64,000 bases of DNA from contig JAGOSF010000004.1 in assembly GCA_018062405.1 (NCBI GenBank), positions 1-64,000 of the forward strand. Direction: 5' to 3'. The notes under the pieces are model-generated. The model worked only from the letters and a program-made list of their open reading frames with translations, was not told the origin of the DNA and searched no databases. Positions 16,214 to 25,882 of this stretch are shown here, piece by piece. Positions within the stretch are counted from its first letter, which is position 1. The number at the start of each line of letters is the position of its first letter. The stretch comes from Candidatus Babeliales bacterium. GTDB lineage: Bacteria > Babelota > Babeliae > Babelales > Chromulinivoraceae. The position numbers and the translations under genes were made by a program.

Positions 16214-18976
16214 ATGCGTATTCAATTTAGAAGTTGTTTCTTATTGAGCTTATTGGTAAGTTCAACGATTTTTGGTTCAAATAGTCAAGTTCATACGCTT
16301 GAAACTGATTTTAAAAAGATGCAGGAATTAAAAAATAAGCCTGTACAACTTGGGGAATTACCACAAATTTCTAATATAATGCAACGAGCTACAAAATTTA
16401 TTGAAGCTGCAGAGGTCTATGAAAAAGATTTACGTGAAGAAAATCAGGCTGTAACTGAATCGATTCAAAAATATAGTCAAGATCTAGAAAATTTTAAAAA
16501 CAATCAAGAATTGGCTGCAAGAGCAGATCTTGGTACTGTTAATCTGGATCAGATGCTTTTAGCATGGTTAGAAAATCCATCATTGGTGCCTGCAATGTAT
16601 CATCTTTATTTTTCAGATATTTTTTCATCGCAAGAAAAATTAAGAACATTGAAAATGTTATCATCGTCTGAGCAATCGAAATATTTTCATGGATGGTATA
16701 AAAATTTAGTAAATCCGTATAATCAAGAAGTAATCAGCCTTGATCAGATGGAACCGTATTTAGAACAGCAGATTATTAAACAAAAAGTTCAACTCGCTCA
16801 GATGATAGCTGTAGCACGATCAAATTATTTGACGGAGTATTGGTCTTGTTTTAAACATCAAGCTGAACAAGGAGTTCAAGATGGAACTCAATATTTACAG
16901 GTTTTAAAGTTAAAACAAAGTAGTCTTCTTACTAATAAATATTTTTATAAACAAATTTATGACAATATGGCTCAACGAGAAAAAGTATTGCTCGATGCAG
17001 TTGTTACAACCCAATCTTTTGTAAGACAAATTCAAGCTCAAAAAGCTTTAAGCCAATTGCGGCTTGATGCTCAAAAAGAAAAAATCGGCAAGATACTTCA
17101 ATCAAAATATGCGATCTTCAGTAAAGAGCAGGAATTGATAAGAAAAAATAAAGCTTTACTTGTAGCGCAAGAACAAGCTTTTCAATATTTACAGCAGCGC
17201 GCAGCAGAAGCTCAAATTTCTGTAGAAAAACAGGAAGAACAAGAAAAAAAACAAGCGCAACTTGCAGCAGAAAAATTACGCAAAGATGCAAAAGCAGAAG
17301 AACTAAAACAGGCTCAGGCTTTAAAAAAGGCTCAAAAGTTAGAACAAGCTCAGGCTTTAAAAAAAGCCGAAAAGCTTACATATATTCAAGCTTTAAAGGA
17401 AGCTGAAAAGTTAGAGCAGGCTCAAGCTTTAAGAGAAGCTGAAAAAGAAGAAAATCTTAGAAAAATAAAAGATAAAAAAAGGGCTGACAAGCTTGCAGCT
17501 CAACAAAGAAGAATTGAAGAAAAAAATAAGAGGAAAAATAAAGTAGCGCTAGAAGTTGATGAAGCGTTGATTGTTACTGAAGATAAATTATCTGGGGTAT
17601 TGAAAGAAAAACAAACAAACGCAGCAGACAAAGAAGAGGTGTTAGAATTAGTCAATCAATCAGCAGTTTCAGTTGCAATAGAAATTCCAGACTCTTTACA
17701 ACAAATTCAAGAATCTTGTTCTCAAGATATTCAAGATGCATTTGATGACGAATTACCAGCATCTCTTAATCAACTGTTAGGTGATATTCGTGAATTTGCA
17801 GCGTCGAGTGAAAAAAAGGAAGCTTTAGAAGAGATATTATCTTGTCCAAGCATTATGTCTTATTCAGAGTTTTTAATAAAAATGGAAGCTCTCAAAGTTC
17901 AAAGAACTAAGCTTGAAAAAATTTTGAAGAAGCATGAGAAAAAAATCGAAGTTCAGGCTTGGCATTTAGCTCAATTTGATACAGATAAAGGTTATAAACA
18001 AGTAAAAGAAATACTAACGTTTTATGCAGAGCAGGTTTGTAATGATGTTTTTGATAGAGATCAATACTTAAACTTAAATTATTTAGCTCAGCGAATTGTT
18101 GAATGTCAGCAGATGCTTGCTCGAGATGGTCTTCGTATTTCTTATTTTTTATCATTCTATCCAGAAATAGATAAAAAAATTCAGGATCGGTTGCAGCAGT
18201 TACAACAAACAGTTTATAACGATAAAGATGAGTATCAAAAGACGATTGAACTGCGATCTTATTTGGCAAAAAGTCTGGAGCGAATAAAATCAAGAATTGA
18301 TGTTTTTAAAAAAACTTTCACAGAAAATATGAAATTGGTGAAAGATAATCTTCAAGATGAGACAAAAAAAGCACAGTATAAAGAAGTTGCAGCTCAGGCA
18401 TTGAAATTTCAGCGGGCTGAAGAATCACGTCTTGAAGATCTTCAACAACAGATTTCAAGATGCGATACTGTATTTGAAAAGTTGGGTCAAAAAGTAGAAT
18501 TGTATCAATTTATACAAAACTTTAAAGGTCCTGGTGGCTTGTTAGATACGAAAAACATTCATCTGATTATCGATTTAGAAGAAAGTCAACTTGGGCAAGA
18601 TCTATTAGACAGCTCGTTTGACAGGTTAATTGTAAGGGTAGATTCTGTTCTCGATAAAATAAGAGAGAGTGGACAACAGATAACTTTTTCATTAGAAATA
18701 CAACATATTATACAAGCTGAACTTTTAGATATTTTGGGGAAAATAGGACTTTCTGACGATGCTTGTCGTCAATTAAGTAAAGAGTTTTTAAGTAATGGCT
18801 TTAATTTTGCCCAGCAATATTATAGTCAAAAATTAGATTTGGATATTTTTACTTCTCAACTGTTTTGGCAATTTAACGAATATAATCAAAATCATGGTAG
18901 TAACTATACGCAAGCTCAATTGAAAGATGTGGTTAAAATATATATTAAAGTTATTCAATTATTAAGTCGGCGTTAA
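16214..18976 (+). CDS. Large exported coiled-coil protein, 920 aa
   Basis: Signal peptide MRIQFRSCFLLSLLVSSTIFG. Nearly the whole mature sequence is charged helix. Residues about 350-425 form a Lys/Ala/Glu/Gln-rich single-helix-like segment with repeats of about 15 residues (QALKKAQKLEQAQALKKAEK and variants ALKEAEKLEQ, ALREAEK). The segment before it is Gln-rich and the last 400 residues look like long helical bundles (FIQNFKGPGGLLDT is the only loop-like patch). No enzyme motif seen. A structural, periplasm-spanning or secreted role is plausible but not shown. It is followed by a clear terminator, so the gene is probably a single transcription unit. Confidence 0.75.
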   Translation: MRIQFRSCFLLSLLVSSTIFGSNSQVHTLETDFKKMQELKNKPVQLGELPQISNIMQRATKFIEAAEVYEKDLREENQAVTESIQKYSQDLENFKNNQELAARADLGTVNLDQMLLAWLENPSLVPAMYHLYFSDIFSSQEKLRTLKMLSSSEQSKYFHGWYKNLVNPYNQEVISLDQMEPYLEQQIIKQKVQLAQMIAVARSNYLTEYWSCFKHQAEQGVQDGTQYLQVLKLKQSSLLTNKYFYKQIYDNMAQREKVLLDAVVTTQSFVRQIQAQKALSQLRLDAQKEKIGKILQSKYAIFSKEQELIRKNKALLVAQEQAFQYLQQRAAEAQISVEKQEEQEKKQAQLAAEKLRKDAKAEELKQAQALKKAQKLEQAQALKKAEKLTYIQALKEAEKLEQAQALREAEKEENLRKIKDKKRADKLAAQQRRIEEKNKRKNKVALEVDEALIVTEDKLSGVLKEKQTNAADKEEVLELVNQSAVSVAIEIPDSLQQIQESCSQDIQDAFDDELPASLNQLLGDIREFAASSEKKEALEEILSCPSIMSYSEFLIKMEALKVQRTKLEKILKKHEKKIEVQAWHLAQFDTDKGYKQVKEILTFYAEQVCNDVFDRDQYLNLNYLAQRIVECQQMLARDGLRISYFLSFYPEIDKKIQDRLQQLQQTVYNDKDEYQKTIELRSYLAKSLERIKSRIDVFKKTFTENMKLVKDNLQDETKKAQYKEVAAQALKFQRAEESRLEDLQQQISRCDTVFEKLGQKVELYQFIQNFKGPGGLLDTKNIHLIIDLEESQLGQDLLDSSFDRLIVRVDSVLDKIRESGQQITFSLEIQHIIQAELLDILGKIGLSDDACRQLSKEFLSNGFNFAQQYYSQKLDLDIFTSQLFWQFNEYNQNHGSNYTQAQLKDVVKIYIKVIQLLSRR

Positions 18977-18996
18977 ATTTACCACTATTAAAAAAT

Positions 18997-19030
18997 AAAA
19001 ATGCGCTTGTTGAAAAACAGGCGCATTTTT
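18997..19030 (+). terminator. Rho-independent terminator
   Basis: AAAAATGCGC (18997-19006) pairs with GCGCATTTTT (19021-19030), continued inward by TTGTT/AACAG, giving a long stem whose 3' arm ends in a T-run. Confidence 0.85.
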
Positions 19031-19170
19031 ATTATAACGATTTACTCATTTTTCTTAGAAAAACTAGATGAACTCTTGCTTAAAGAATAAAAATTGAGCT
19101 ATGGTCGCTTGTATCAAGTAAGCGTGAAAAAAGGGTGGGGAACTCTAGGTTTTAATGCAGGAGGGGAGTG

Positions 19171-19971
19171 ATGAAAAGAGTAAAAATAGGGGTTGGTATT
19201 ATTATTGGAATTGTTGGGGTCTATTTTATTATTTCGTATGGAATATTTTATGTTAGAAAGCCTTCTTTAGATGTTCAGTTGCAGCCGTTAGATGAGCAAG
19301 TTGTTATACAAAAGATAGCAAGAGTACAACAAGAAAATGATAATAAAGATGATCTTGAGCATGATGCGCAGTATCACGAGTTGCAAAAAGACCATACATC
19401 ATTTAAAAAAGATGATGAAATTAAACTGGTTATTATGAAAGAAAAGAGTAAACCTTTACCAGTTATAATGCCTGAATCAGAAGAAGAGTTTGTCGTAAAA
19501 ATTGACCGTGCAGTTGATGAAAAAATTTTAGGTTTAGATTTTTTTAGTTTTGTGACAATGCCAATACCTGATGATTATGAAATCGATGTTGAGACGCAAA
19601 ATTCATTAGATATTTTAATTGGTAATGATTTTAATCGATTTATTAATCTTGTTTTACAAAGTAATAATGATGTTGTTTCAAAGGAAGCTTGTAGGTCTTG
19701 TGGTTTATATGCTTTCTTTAAAAAAGTTAAACACCATAAAACTTTAACGATCGATGATATTACAACCTTGCAACATATTATTGGGAACTTATATAGATTT
19801 GCTGAAACTATGAGAAAATTATCAAAAGATGCTGTGATGAGTCCAGAGCAATACACTGCATTGCAAGATTTAAATCGACCTCAGGTTTTAAAAAACAGTA
19901 TGAAATTACAAGCAAGAAGAGCTGCAGCAGCTTCAGCATTAAAAAAAATACAATCGATGAGTAATCGATAA
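19171..19971 (+). CDS. Membrane-anchored protein of unknown function, 266 aa
   Basis: The ATG at 19171 lies 5-7 bases after a strong AGGAGGGG; a GTG one codon earlier is the alternative. An N-terminal hydrophobic segment (VGIIIGIVGVYFIISYGIFY, about residues 8-27) without a clear cleavage site suggests a signal anchor. Residues 40-105 are charged and probably disordered. The C-terminal half is helical with a CRSCG motif and an Ala/Arg/Lys-rich end. It may be in one transcript with the next gene, 26 bases downstream. No family recognised. Confidence 0.6.
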   Translation: MKRVKIGVGIIIGIVGVYFIISYGIFYVRKPSLDVQLQPLDEQVVIQKIARVQQENDNKDDLEHDAQYHELQKDHTSFKKDDEIKLVIMKEKSKPLPVIMPESEEEFVVKIDRAVDEKILGLDFFSFVTMPIPDDYEIDVETQNSLDILIGNDFNRFINLVLQSNNDVVSKEACRSCGLYAFFKKVKHHKTLTIDDITTLQHIIGNLYRFAETMRKLSKDAVMSPEQYTALQDLNRPQVLKNSMKLQARRAAAASALKKIQSMSNR

Positions 19972-19997
19972 GCTTTGATATAATAGGGGGTAGAAGT

Positions 19998-20435
19998 ATG
20001 AAGCGTTATGGAGCCTTGCGAAAAATAATGATTATGGTGTTGCTGTCGATTTTAGGATCATATTGCATTGGAGCAGATGATTATAAAAATCAGTTGAAAG
20101 ATTCTTTTCATCATGCTGTTGATTCAAGCTATCTAATGGCAAAATCTGTTGGTGGCTATTGTCAAAAATTATGGTCAGAACTAGTTGAAAAGGCCCAGGA
20201 AGTTTGGTACGGCAAAGATGATCAATCTGTTGAAATTCAACGAGCTATTGTTAAACAAGATCCTACTGTTGATTCTCGTGAAGATTTTTATCTTGATTAT
20301 GAAAAATGCACTGATGGAGCAGGCGATTGTGCGTTTAATGAGCATTTTTTTGGTGATACTTATTATGCTACAGGGCCTGAAAATTTTGATCCTGCGGTTA
20401 ATTTTGATTATTCAAAAGATCCAATTACAGAATAA
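19998..20435 (+). CDS. Small exported protein, 145 aa
   Basis: Leader KRYGALRKIMIMVLLSILGS ending near CIGA, then an amphipathic helix (DDYKNQLKDSFHHAVDSSYL) and an acidic aromatic C-terminus (FFGDTYYATGPENFDPAVNF). Two cysteines, in EKCTDGAGDCAF, may pair outside the cytoplasm. AGGGGG precedes the ATG. It is followed by a strong shared terminator. No family recognised. Confidence 0.6.
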   Translation: MKRYGALRKIMIMVLLSILGSYCIGADDYKNQLKDSFHHAVDSSYLMAKSVGGYCQKLWSELVEKAQEVWYGKDDQSVEIQRAIVKQDPTVDSREDFYLDYEKCTDGAGDCAFNEHFFGDTYYATGPENFDPAVNFDYSKDPITE

Positions 20436-20455
20436 ACACAACTTTTTTAGACGTT

Positions 20456-20500
20456 AAAAAGCCGACGAATTTGTAGTAACTTATTCGTCGGCTTTTATTT
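20456..20500. terminator. Bidirectional Rho-independent terminator
   Basis: AAAAAGCCGACGAAT (20456-20470) pairs with ATTCGTCGGCTTTT (20483-20496) around a 12-base loop, with A- and T-runs on both sides. It separates the convergent small exported gene and lepA. Confidence 0.9.
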
Positions 20501-20508
20501 TTATTATT

Positions 20509-22332
20509 TTATTTTCTTAAAATAGCTAAGAACGCTTCTTGTGGAACTTCAACGTTTCCAACTTGCTTCATTCGCTTTTTACCTTCTTTTTGTTTTTCAA
20601 GAAGTTTACGTTTTCGAGTAATATCACCACCATAACATTTTGCAGTTACGTTTTTGCGCAGTGGAGAAACTTGATCGCGAGCAAGAATTTTTACACCAAT
20701 CGCAGCTTGAATAACTACTTCAAAGAGCTGGCGATGGATTACTTCTTTCAATTTAGCACAAAGTTCTCGGCCAATTGTTTGAGCATTACTTCTATGAATA
20801 ATGCATGAAAGAGCATCAACAGCAACTCCATTCAATAAAATATCCATTTTAACTAAATCTGCAATTTCATACCCAGAAACTTCGTAATCTAAACTTGCGT
20901 AGCCAGATGTTAAAGATTTTAATTTATCATAAAAATCGGTTGCAACTTCGTTAAGCGGTAATTTATAGGTAACGATAACTCGATTTTCGTCAAGATACGA
21001 CATGTTTGTTTGATGTCCACGTTTTTCTTGGCAAAGTGAGAATACATTTCCTAAGAATTTTTCTGGAACAATGATCGTTGCATTGATCATTGGTTCTAAA
21101 ATATGTTCGATTTTTGCTGGATCTGGAAAATCTGATGGATTTTCGATTTCGATTAATCCGCGATCATGTGTCAGTTGAATTTTGTATAAAACGCTGGGCG
21201 CAGTCGTGATAATTACTAAATCATATTCTTGTTCAAGACGTTGTTTAAAAACATCCATGTGAAGTAAGCCTAAAAATCCACAACGAAAGCCAAGGCCTAA
21301 AGCCGCAGATGATTTTTTTTCAATGGTGACGCTTGCGTCGTTCAATGTTAATTTTGCAATCGCATCAGCTAAATTTTCAAAATCAGTATTGACTACGGGG
21401 AAAATACCAGCAAACATCATTGGCTTTGAAGGTGCAAATCCAGGAAATGGTTCCACAGGGCTGCTTTTATGTGCAATTGTGTCACCGATTTTTGCTTCAC
21501 GAACAGTTTTCATGCCAGTGATAATGTAACCTACTTGCCCTGCATACAATGCAGGCATTGGTGTTTCTTCTGGATACATTAATCCAATCTCTAAAACATC
21601 ATAATAAGTATTTGTTTGCATTAAGACAATCGTGTCACCTTTTTTAATAACGCCATCTTTCACTGCAATTAAACAGATAACGCCACGATAATCATCGTAA
21701 CGAGAATCGAATAAAAGTGCTTTTAAAGGTTTTGTGACATCAGATTCTGGTGCTGGAATGCGGGTAATAATATTTTCTAAAACATCATTGATTCCGATAC
21801 CAGATTTTGCAGAAGTTAAAATCGCATCATTTTCATCAAAATCGAAAAGTCTGTTCAATTCGCCTGTTACTTTTTCGATATTTGCAGTTGGTAAATCAAT
21901 TTTGTTAATTACAGGAAGAACTTTAAGGTTCTGATCAAAAGCTAAATAAAAGTTTGCCATGGTTTGTGCTTCAACACCCTGACTTGCGTCAACTAAAAGC
22001 AAAGCACCCTGACAAGCATACAATGAACGAGAAACTTCGTAGGTGAAGTCAACGTGACCTGGTGTATCAATTAAGTTTAAAAGATACAGCTCGTTTTTAT
22101 AGGTATAAAACATCGAAGCTGTTTGAGCTTTCACGGTAATTCCGCGTTCTTTTTCAACTTGAAGTTTATCAAGAAACTGTTTGTTCTCGCCTGTGCGTGT
22201 CGAAAGTGTCCCAGTAAACTCTAAAAGTCTATCTGCAAGGGTTGATTTGCCATGATCGATATGAGCAATAATCGAAAAGTTACGAACGTGATCTGATGCA
22301 ATGTCTTGAAGATTTATTTTTTTAATATCCAT
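20509..22332 (-). CDS. lepA: Elongation factor 4 (LepA, back-translocating GTPase)
   Basis: Ribosome-associated translational GTPase. From the ATG at 22332 the protein is 607 residues, the normal LepA length; an in-frame GTG nine codons earlier adds nothing family-like. G-domain motifs: AHIDHGKST (about 23-31), DTPGH, NKIDLP. The LepA-specific C-terminal domain is present (VSPLRKNVTAKCYGGDITRK, then KLLEKQKEGKKRMK and PQEAFLAILRK). No strong Shine-Dalgarno is visible before either start. Confidence 0.96.
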   Translation of the reverse strand: MDIKKINLQDIASDHVRNFSIIAHIDHGKSTLADRLLEFTGTLSTRTGENKQFLDKLQVEKERGITVKAQTASMFYTYKNELYLLNLIDTPGHVDFTYEVSRSLYACQGALLLVDASQGVEAQTMANFYLAFDQNLKVLPVINKIDLPTANIEKVTGELNRLFDFDENDAILTSAKSGIGINDVLENIITRIPAPESDVTKPLKALLFDSRYDDYRGVICLIAVKDGVIKKGDTIVLMQTNTYYDVLEIGLMYPEETPMPALYAGQVGYIITGMKTVREAKIGDTIAHKSSPVEPFPGFAPSKPMMFAGIFPVVNTDFENLADAIAKLTLNDASVTIEKKSSAALGLGFRCGFLGLLHMDVFKQRLEQEYDLVIITTAPSVLYKIQLTHDRGLIEIENPSDFPDPAKIEHILEPMINATIIVPEKFLGNVFSLCQEKRGHQTNMSYLDENRVIVTYKLPLNEVATDFYDKLKSLTSGYASLDYEVSGYEIADLVKMDILLNGVAVDALSCIIHRSNAQTIGRELCAKLKEVIHRQLFEVVIQAAIGVKILARDQVSPLRKNVTAKCYGGDITRKRKLLEKQKEGKKRMKQVGNVEVPQEAFLAILRK

Positions 22333-22757
22333 AGAGCCGCAATAGTAAGAATGATGCACATTTTTTTAATATACCTTAGTTTAGGCAACAGAACTGATTT
22401 TGTAAATAAATTGATCATAGATGAATTTTAAATCTATTCTTTGTCAGAGGTTTGGGTGTTTTTTGATAAAATTTAGAACAATTTTATTTTGAAGTTGACT
22501 GGGATATTTTTTCTTGTTTACAATCTTGTCTCGATCGAAAGCGCTGATCTGTGAATTATTATGAGTGGAATCGTGTAAATTCACCACAGACTGTTGAATT
22601 ATCCACCACGGCCTCAAATTCCTTTGGTTGATGGAATTGTTGCTTTGCTCATCAGTGCTTTATGGGTAAAATAGTTTTTTCATAGAGTTGAGAAAAATGA
22701 AAAGGTAGATTGAAAGTCTCTACCTTTTTTGATGACAATAAATTATAAATTTTACAG
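22333..22757. other. 425-base intergenic region with a possible gene remnant and a terminator
   Basis: Between the start of lepA and the end of the next minus-strand gene. Plus-strand bases 22597-22674 read as a 25-codon open tail (NYPPRPQIPL, then VDGIVALLISALWVK and TAG) with no start codon before an upstream stop; this could be the end of a decayed membrane-protein gene or chance. The hairpin at 22701-22727 is a terminator for the minus-strand gene. No RNA gene recognised. Confidence 0.35.
22697..22731 (-). terminator. Hairpin terminator of the 22758-23954 gene
   Basis: AAAGGTAGA (22701-22709) pairs with TCTACCTTT (22719-22727), with A- and T-runs outside both arms. It lies 27 bases after the stop of the minus-strand gene. 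Confidence 0.75.
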
Positions 22758-23954
22758 TTATGATTCTATTGTTATATCGCCTGTTGATTCTGTAATATTT
22801 TCAGTTTCTTTTTGTTTTTTAAAGCCAAAGTTATCAAGTCCCAGTAAATCTCTTCCAGTGTTTCTATTATTTCTATAGGCATCAGCTCTCTTGTTCGATC
22901 TAGAAATTACAGCATTTGCTCTGTTATAGCCTTCAACTGCAATTCCAGTAGTTGTAAAAGGAATTAAGGCGATTTCTATGGTGACATTTTGCCACCAACG
23001 AATGAATTGAGCTTGTGTTGTGTTTATGTTCAACTGATCAGCATAATTTGATAAGATATTGTTGAGTTGTTCAATTTGTTTTTGTTGCAATTGTATATAA
23101 TCATTCGAGCCTTGTGTACCCCATTCACTAGATACGATTGAATCATGACTCCCTTCATTTTTTTTCTCTGCTAAAAATGTTGTTGTATTAAACTCATGAG
23201 AAGGTTGTCCAGTCTTGGTATCTCTTCCATACATTCCAAAAGCAGTATTATATGTATTTTCTCTTGTCAATACGGTTTTTAATATATCCATCATTACGGC
23301 TTGAGCAAATCGCTGTTTACCTGCAGCTGTCGTAAAACTTGGGAGCGATTCTTGAAAATATGATATGAATCTATCTGGCATGTAAGAAAGTTTCTTATTT
23401 AATCCTGGAATAACCTCTGGATAAGCTCGAATTAATAATATTTTTGCATCATGAAAGAGTTTTCTATTACGAGGATTATTATATGATGATTCAGAATTAT
23501 CTAAAATAAAGAAAGCTTTAGAAGCTAAATTATTTCCAGGTATAGGGTTAATTTTAAGATTTTGTACTGCATCTTTTAAAATACTTTGTAAAAGCGCTGC
23601 AGGAGTAACTTGTTCAGTAGGAAGAACTTGTTCAACAGGTTTTGCATTTTCTTTAAAATCTACACTTTCAGAGCGGTTTTCTGCAACAGGTTTTGTTGTT
23701 TTGCGACTCAATCCATCAATTTGGTAAGCCGAAGAGTTTTCTGATTCAATTCTATGCTTGGCTATTAATTCTTGAGGTGTGAGAATTTCTTGAGGGTTTG
23801 TTCGGACATCATACTTACTTTCTGAAGATTTACTTTTGCTTCCAGTTGAACGATTATTTCCTTTTGCTGTAGTAGAAATAGGATGTAAGTATTGCACTGA
23901 TAGGTTTGAAACTATTACCAGTGCAATGATTTTAAATTTTAAATTTGGCTTCAT
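22758..23954 (-). CDS. Exported protein of unknown function, 398 aa
   Basis: I choose the ATG at 23954, which starts directly with a signal peptide (MKPNLKFKIIALVIVSNLSV); a TTG ten codons earlier adds only a basic stretch. Residues about 25-130 are Ser/Lys/Glu-rich and probably disordered, with a Pro/Glu/Gln/Val patch (PVEQVLPTEQVTPAALLQSI). The rest is helical, with a hydrophobic patch (VTIEIALIPFTTTGIAVEGY) near residue 335. No catalytic motif or family seen. Confidence 0.65.
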   Translation of the reverse strand: MKPNLKFKIIALVIVSNLSVQYLHPISTTAKGNNRSTGSKSKSSESKYDVRTNPQEILTPQELIAKHRIESENSSAYQIDGLSRKTTKPVAENRSESVDFKENAKPVEQVLPTEQVTPAALLQSILKDAVQNLKINPIPGNNLASKAFFILDNSESSYNNPRNRKLFHDAKILLIRAYPEVIPGLNKKLSYMPDRFISYFQESLPSFTTAAGKQRFAQAVMMDILKTVLTRENTYNTAFGMYGRDTKTGQPSHEFNTTTFLAEKKNEGSHDSIVSSEWGTQGSNDYIQLQQKQIEQLNNILSNYADQLNINTTQAQFIRWWQNVTIEIALIPFTTTGIAVEGYNRANAVISRSNKRADAYRNNRNTGRDLLGLDNFGFKKQKETENITESTGDITIES

Positions 23955-24059
23955 GAGTTTTCTTCTTTTTTTGCAAGGTTTCAATCTGTATTTATTGTAG
24001 CTTTTTTTAAAAGTAATATTTCAATAGTTTTTATTTTTGATAAATCATTTATTGTTTTA

Positions 24060-24089
24060 TTGACTATGAGAAAAGTTTTTTGCTACTTT
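24060..24089 (+). promoter_or_regulatory. Candidate sigma70-type promoter of the chitinase gene
   Basis: TTGACT (24060-24065) is followed after 18 bases by TACTTT (24084-24089) with an extended -10 (TGC directly before). The start codon is 21 bases downstream, after GGGGGA. Confidence 0.4.
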
Positions 24090-24109
24090 GTAATTAAATA
24101 GGGGGAATT

Positions 24110-25363
24110 ATGAAGTCTCAAAAAATTCTATTGTTATCAAGTATCTTCTTGATAGTTCATGCTTTGCATGGATCAGTTCAACTGTGCCCTTCGCCTTTGC
24201 CAAAAAAATATGAAAATGTTCAAGCAGGTTCAATTGTTGCGGCTTATTTTGGCAATTGGGATATTTACGGTGAAAATCATTATCAGATCGATCGGGTTGA
24301 AGTTGTTGCAGATAAATTAACCCATCTTGTTTATGGGTTTATGAAGCCAGATGATGTTCATGCAGAGTGTAAGCCTCATGATATTTGGGCCGATGTTGGG
24401 GCTTATGATGATGTGCAAACTAAAATTGGCGGTAATTTTGCAAAGATGATTGAACTGAAAAAAAAGTTCCCTCATCTTAAGATTTTACTTTCGATTGGTG
24501 GTGGTAAATATAATCAAAATTTTATAAAAATAGCGCAAGATAAAGCAAAGCTGTTTAAATTTGCTCAGTCGTGTGTTGAGCGGTTAGATTTTTATGATCA
24601 TCCTTTTTTATTAGAAGGGAAATATAAACGTAAGAATCATTTGACCTACGAAGGGCTTTTTGATGGTCTTGATATTGATTGGGAATGGGCTGTGAGCCAA
24701 GTAACTCCTGAGTTATCACAAGCTTATACAGAATTTATCCATGAAATCAGGCGATTGCTTGATCTGCGAAAAGGATTGACTGGTCGGGAGGCTTTGTTAA
24801 CGGTCGCTTTGCAGGTAACGCCAAAGGTGTATAAAAATTTAGATTTAGTTTCTATTGCTCGAGCTGTTGATTGGTACAATGTGATGGCCTATGATTTTTT
24901 TGGACCAAGTAGTGGATCTATAGGTTTTAATGCCCCCATTTGCGGTAAGGAATTAATGTATAGCGTCGATGGTGCTTTGCAAAGAATTATGGAACAGGGT
25001 GTTTCTCCAGAAAAAATGGTGCTTGGATTGCCATTGTATGGTTATGTGTATGAAGATAGCAATGGTTATAACAGTACGATTAAATCAAAAGAAAAAGTAA
25101 AGGCTGTTTCCTATCATCTGATTAAAGCTAAATATATTGATAATGCTGCCTTTGAAAAAGGATGGAGTACGTACGAAAAAGTGCCATCTTTGTACAGTAA
25201 AAAAGATAAAGTGTTTGTAACGTATGACGGTAAAAATTCGTTAATTGATAAAGTTGAACTTGCAAAAAATAAACGCATGCAGGGTGTTGTTTTGTGGCGA
25301 TTGTCGGGTGATGATGCCCAACATTCTTTAGTTCATGCAGTTACAAAAGCTATACAAGTATAA
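24110..25363 (+). CDS. Exported GH18 chitinase-like glycoside hydrolase
   Basis: Signal peptide MKSQKILLLSSIFLIVHALHG, then a single GH18 TIM barrel and no carbohydrate-binding module. The family active-site motif DxxDxDxE is intact as DGLDIDWE (D185 to E192), with E192 the predicted proton donor. Other GH18 landmarks are KILLSIGGG (about 124-132), WYNVMAYDFFGP and KMVLGLPLYGYVY. The family hydrolyses beta-1,4-linked GlcNAc polymers (chitin) or related glycans. GGGGGA gives a strong ribosome-binding site. In a host-associated cell the likely substrates are chitin in protist walls or cysts, or food particles (inference). Confidence 0.9.
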   Translation: MKSQKILLLSSIFLIVHALHGSVQLCPSPLPKKYENVQAGSIVAAYFGNWDIYGENHYQIDRVEVVADKLTHLVYGFMKPDDVHAECKPHDIWADVGAYDDVQTKIGGNFAKMIELKKKFPHLKILLSIGGGKYNQNFIKIAQDKAKLFKFAQSCVERLDFYDHPFLLEGKYKRKNHLTYEGLFDGLDIDWEWAVSQVTPELSQAYTEFIHEIRRLLDLRKGLTGREALLTVALQVTPKVYKNLDLVSIARAVDWYNVMAYDFFGPSSGSIGFNAPICGKELMYSVDGALQRIMEQGVSPEKMVLGLPLYGYVYEDSNGYNSTIKSKEKVKAVSYHLIKAKYIDNAAFEKGWSTYEKVPSLYSKKDKVFVTYDGKNSLIDKVELAKNKRMQGVVLWRLSGDDAQHSLVHAVTKAIQV

Positions 25364-25381
25364 AAATTGAAAGGAGTTGAT

Positions 25382-25711
25382 GTGAAGCTAAAAATTTTTC
25401 TGACTATTTTTTTAGTTATGTTGGGGTGTCTTGTGTATATTTCAGCATATTCTGAAAGTAATAGAGATGTTTCATCAAGTTATCGACCTCAAATTGCAAC
25501 AAAAATATCTGGGCCAATGTCAGCTGAAGCGATTGAGCAGTTGCATCATGCTGCAGAGACAGAAGAAAGAAGAAGAAAGCATGAAGAAGCAGTAAAGCTT
25601 GCCTATGAAAAATTACTACAAGATCAAGAATTAGATCGTCAGCAACAAGAAGAAGAATTAGGGTTTCTAGATGATCCTTTTGGAGGGATAAATTTTAATG
25701 ATATTGCATAA
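25382..25711 (+). CDS. Small exported protein downstream of the chitinase, 109 aa
   Basis: The GTG at 25382 sits 5 bases after AAAGGAG; the earlier TTG would place the ribosome-binding site inside the gene. The leader is a basic start plus KIFLTIFLVMLGCLVYISA. The mature part is Arg/Glu/Gln-rich helix (AAETEERRRKHEEAVKLAY) with an acidic end. It starts 18 bases after the chitinase stop and is probably co-transcribed. No known family. Confidence 0.6.
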   Translation: MKLKIFLTIFLVMLGCLVYISAYSESNRDVSSSYRPQIATKISGPMSAEAIEQLHHAAETEERRRKHEEAVKLAYEKLLQDQELDRQQQEEELGFLDDPFGGINFNDIA

Positions 25712-25882
25712 TTTTTTGGAGGGTTTTTAGCATCGATTTTGAGGCCTTTTTATATTTCATAGATCAGCTTTTTTGCTTTGCCTGTAACAATTTCTTGTGG
25801 TTTTATTTGATACATTGTATGCTTAATTGGTAGTGTATGAATCTGTTGAATGGAAGCTGTCTTACTATAGGAAAATCAATCT

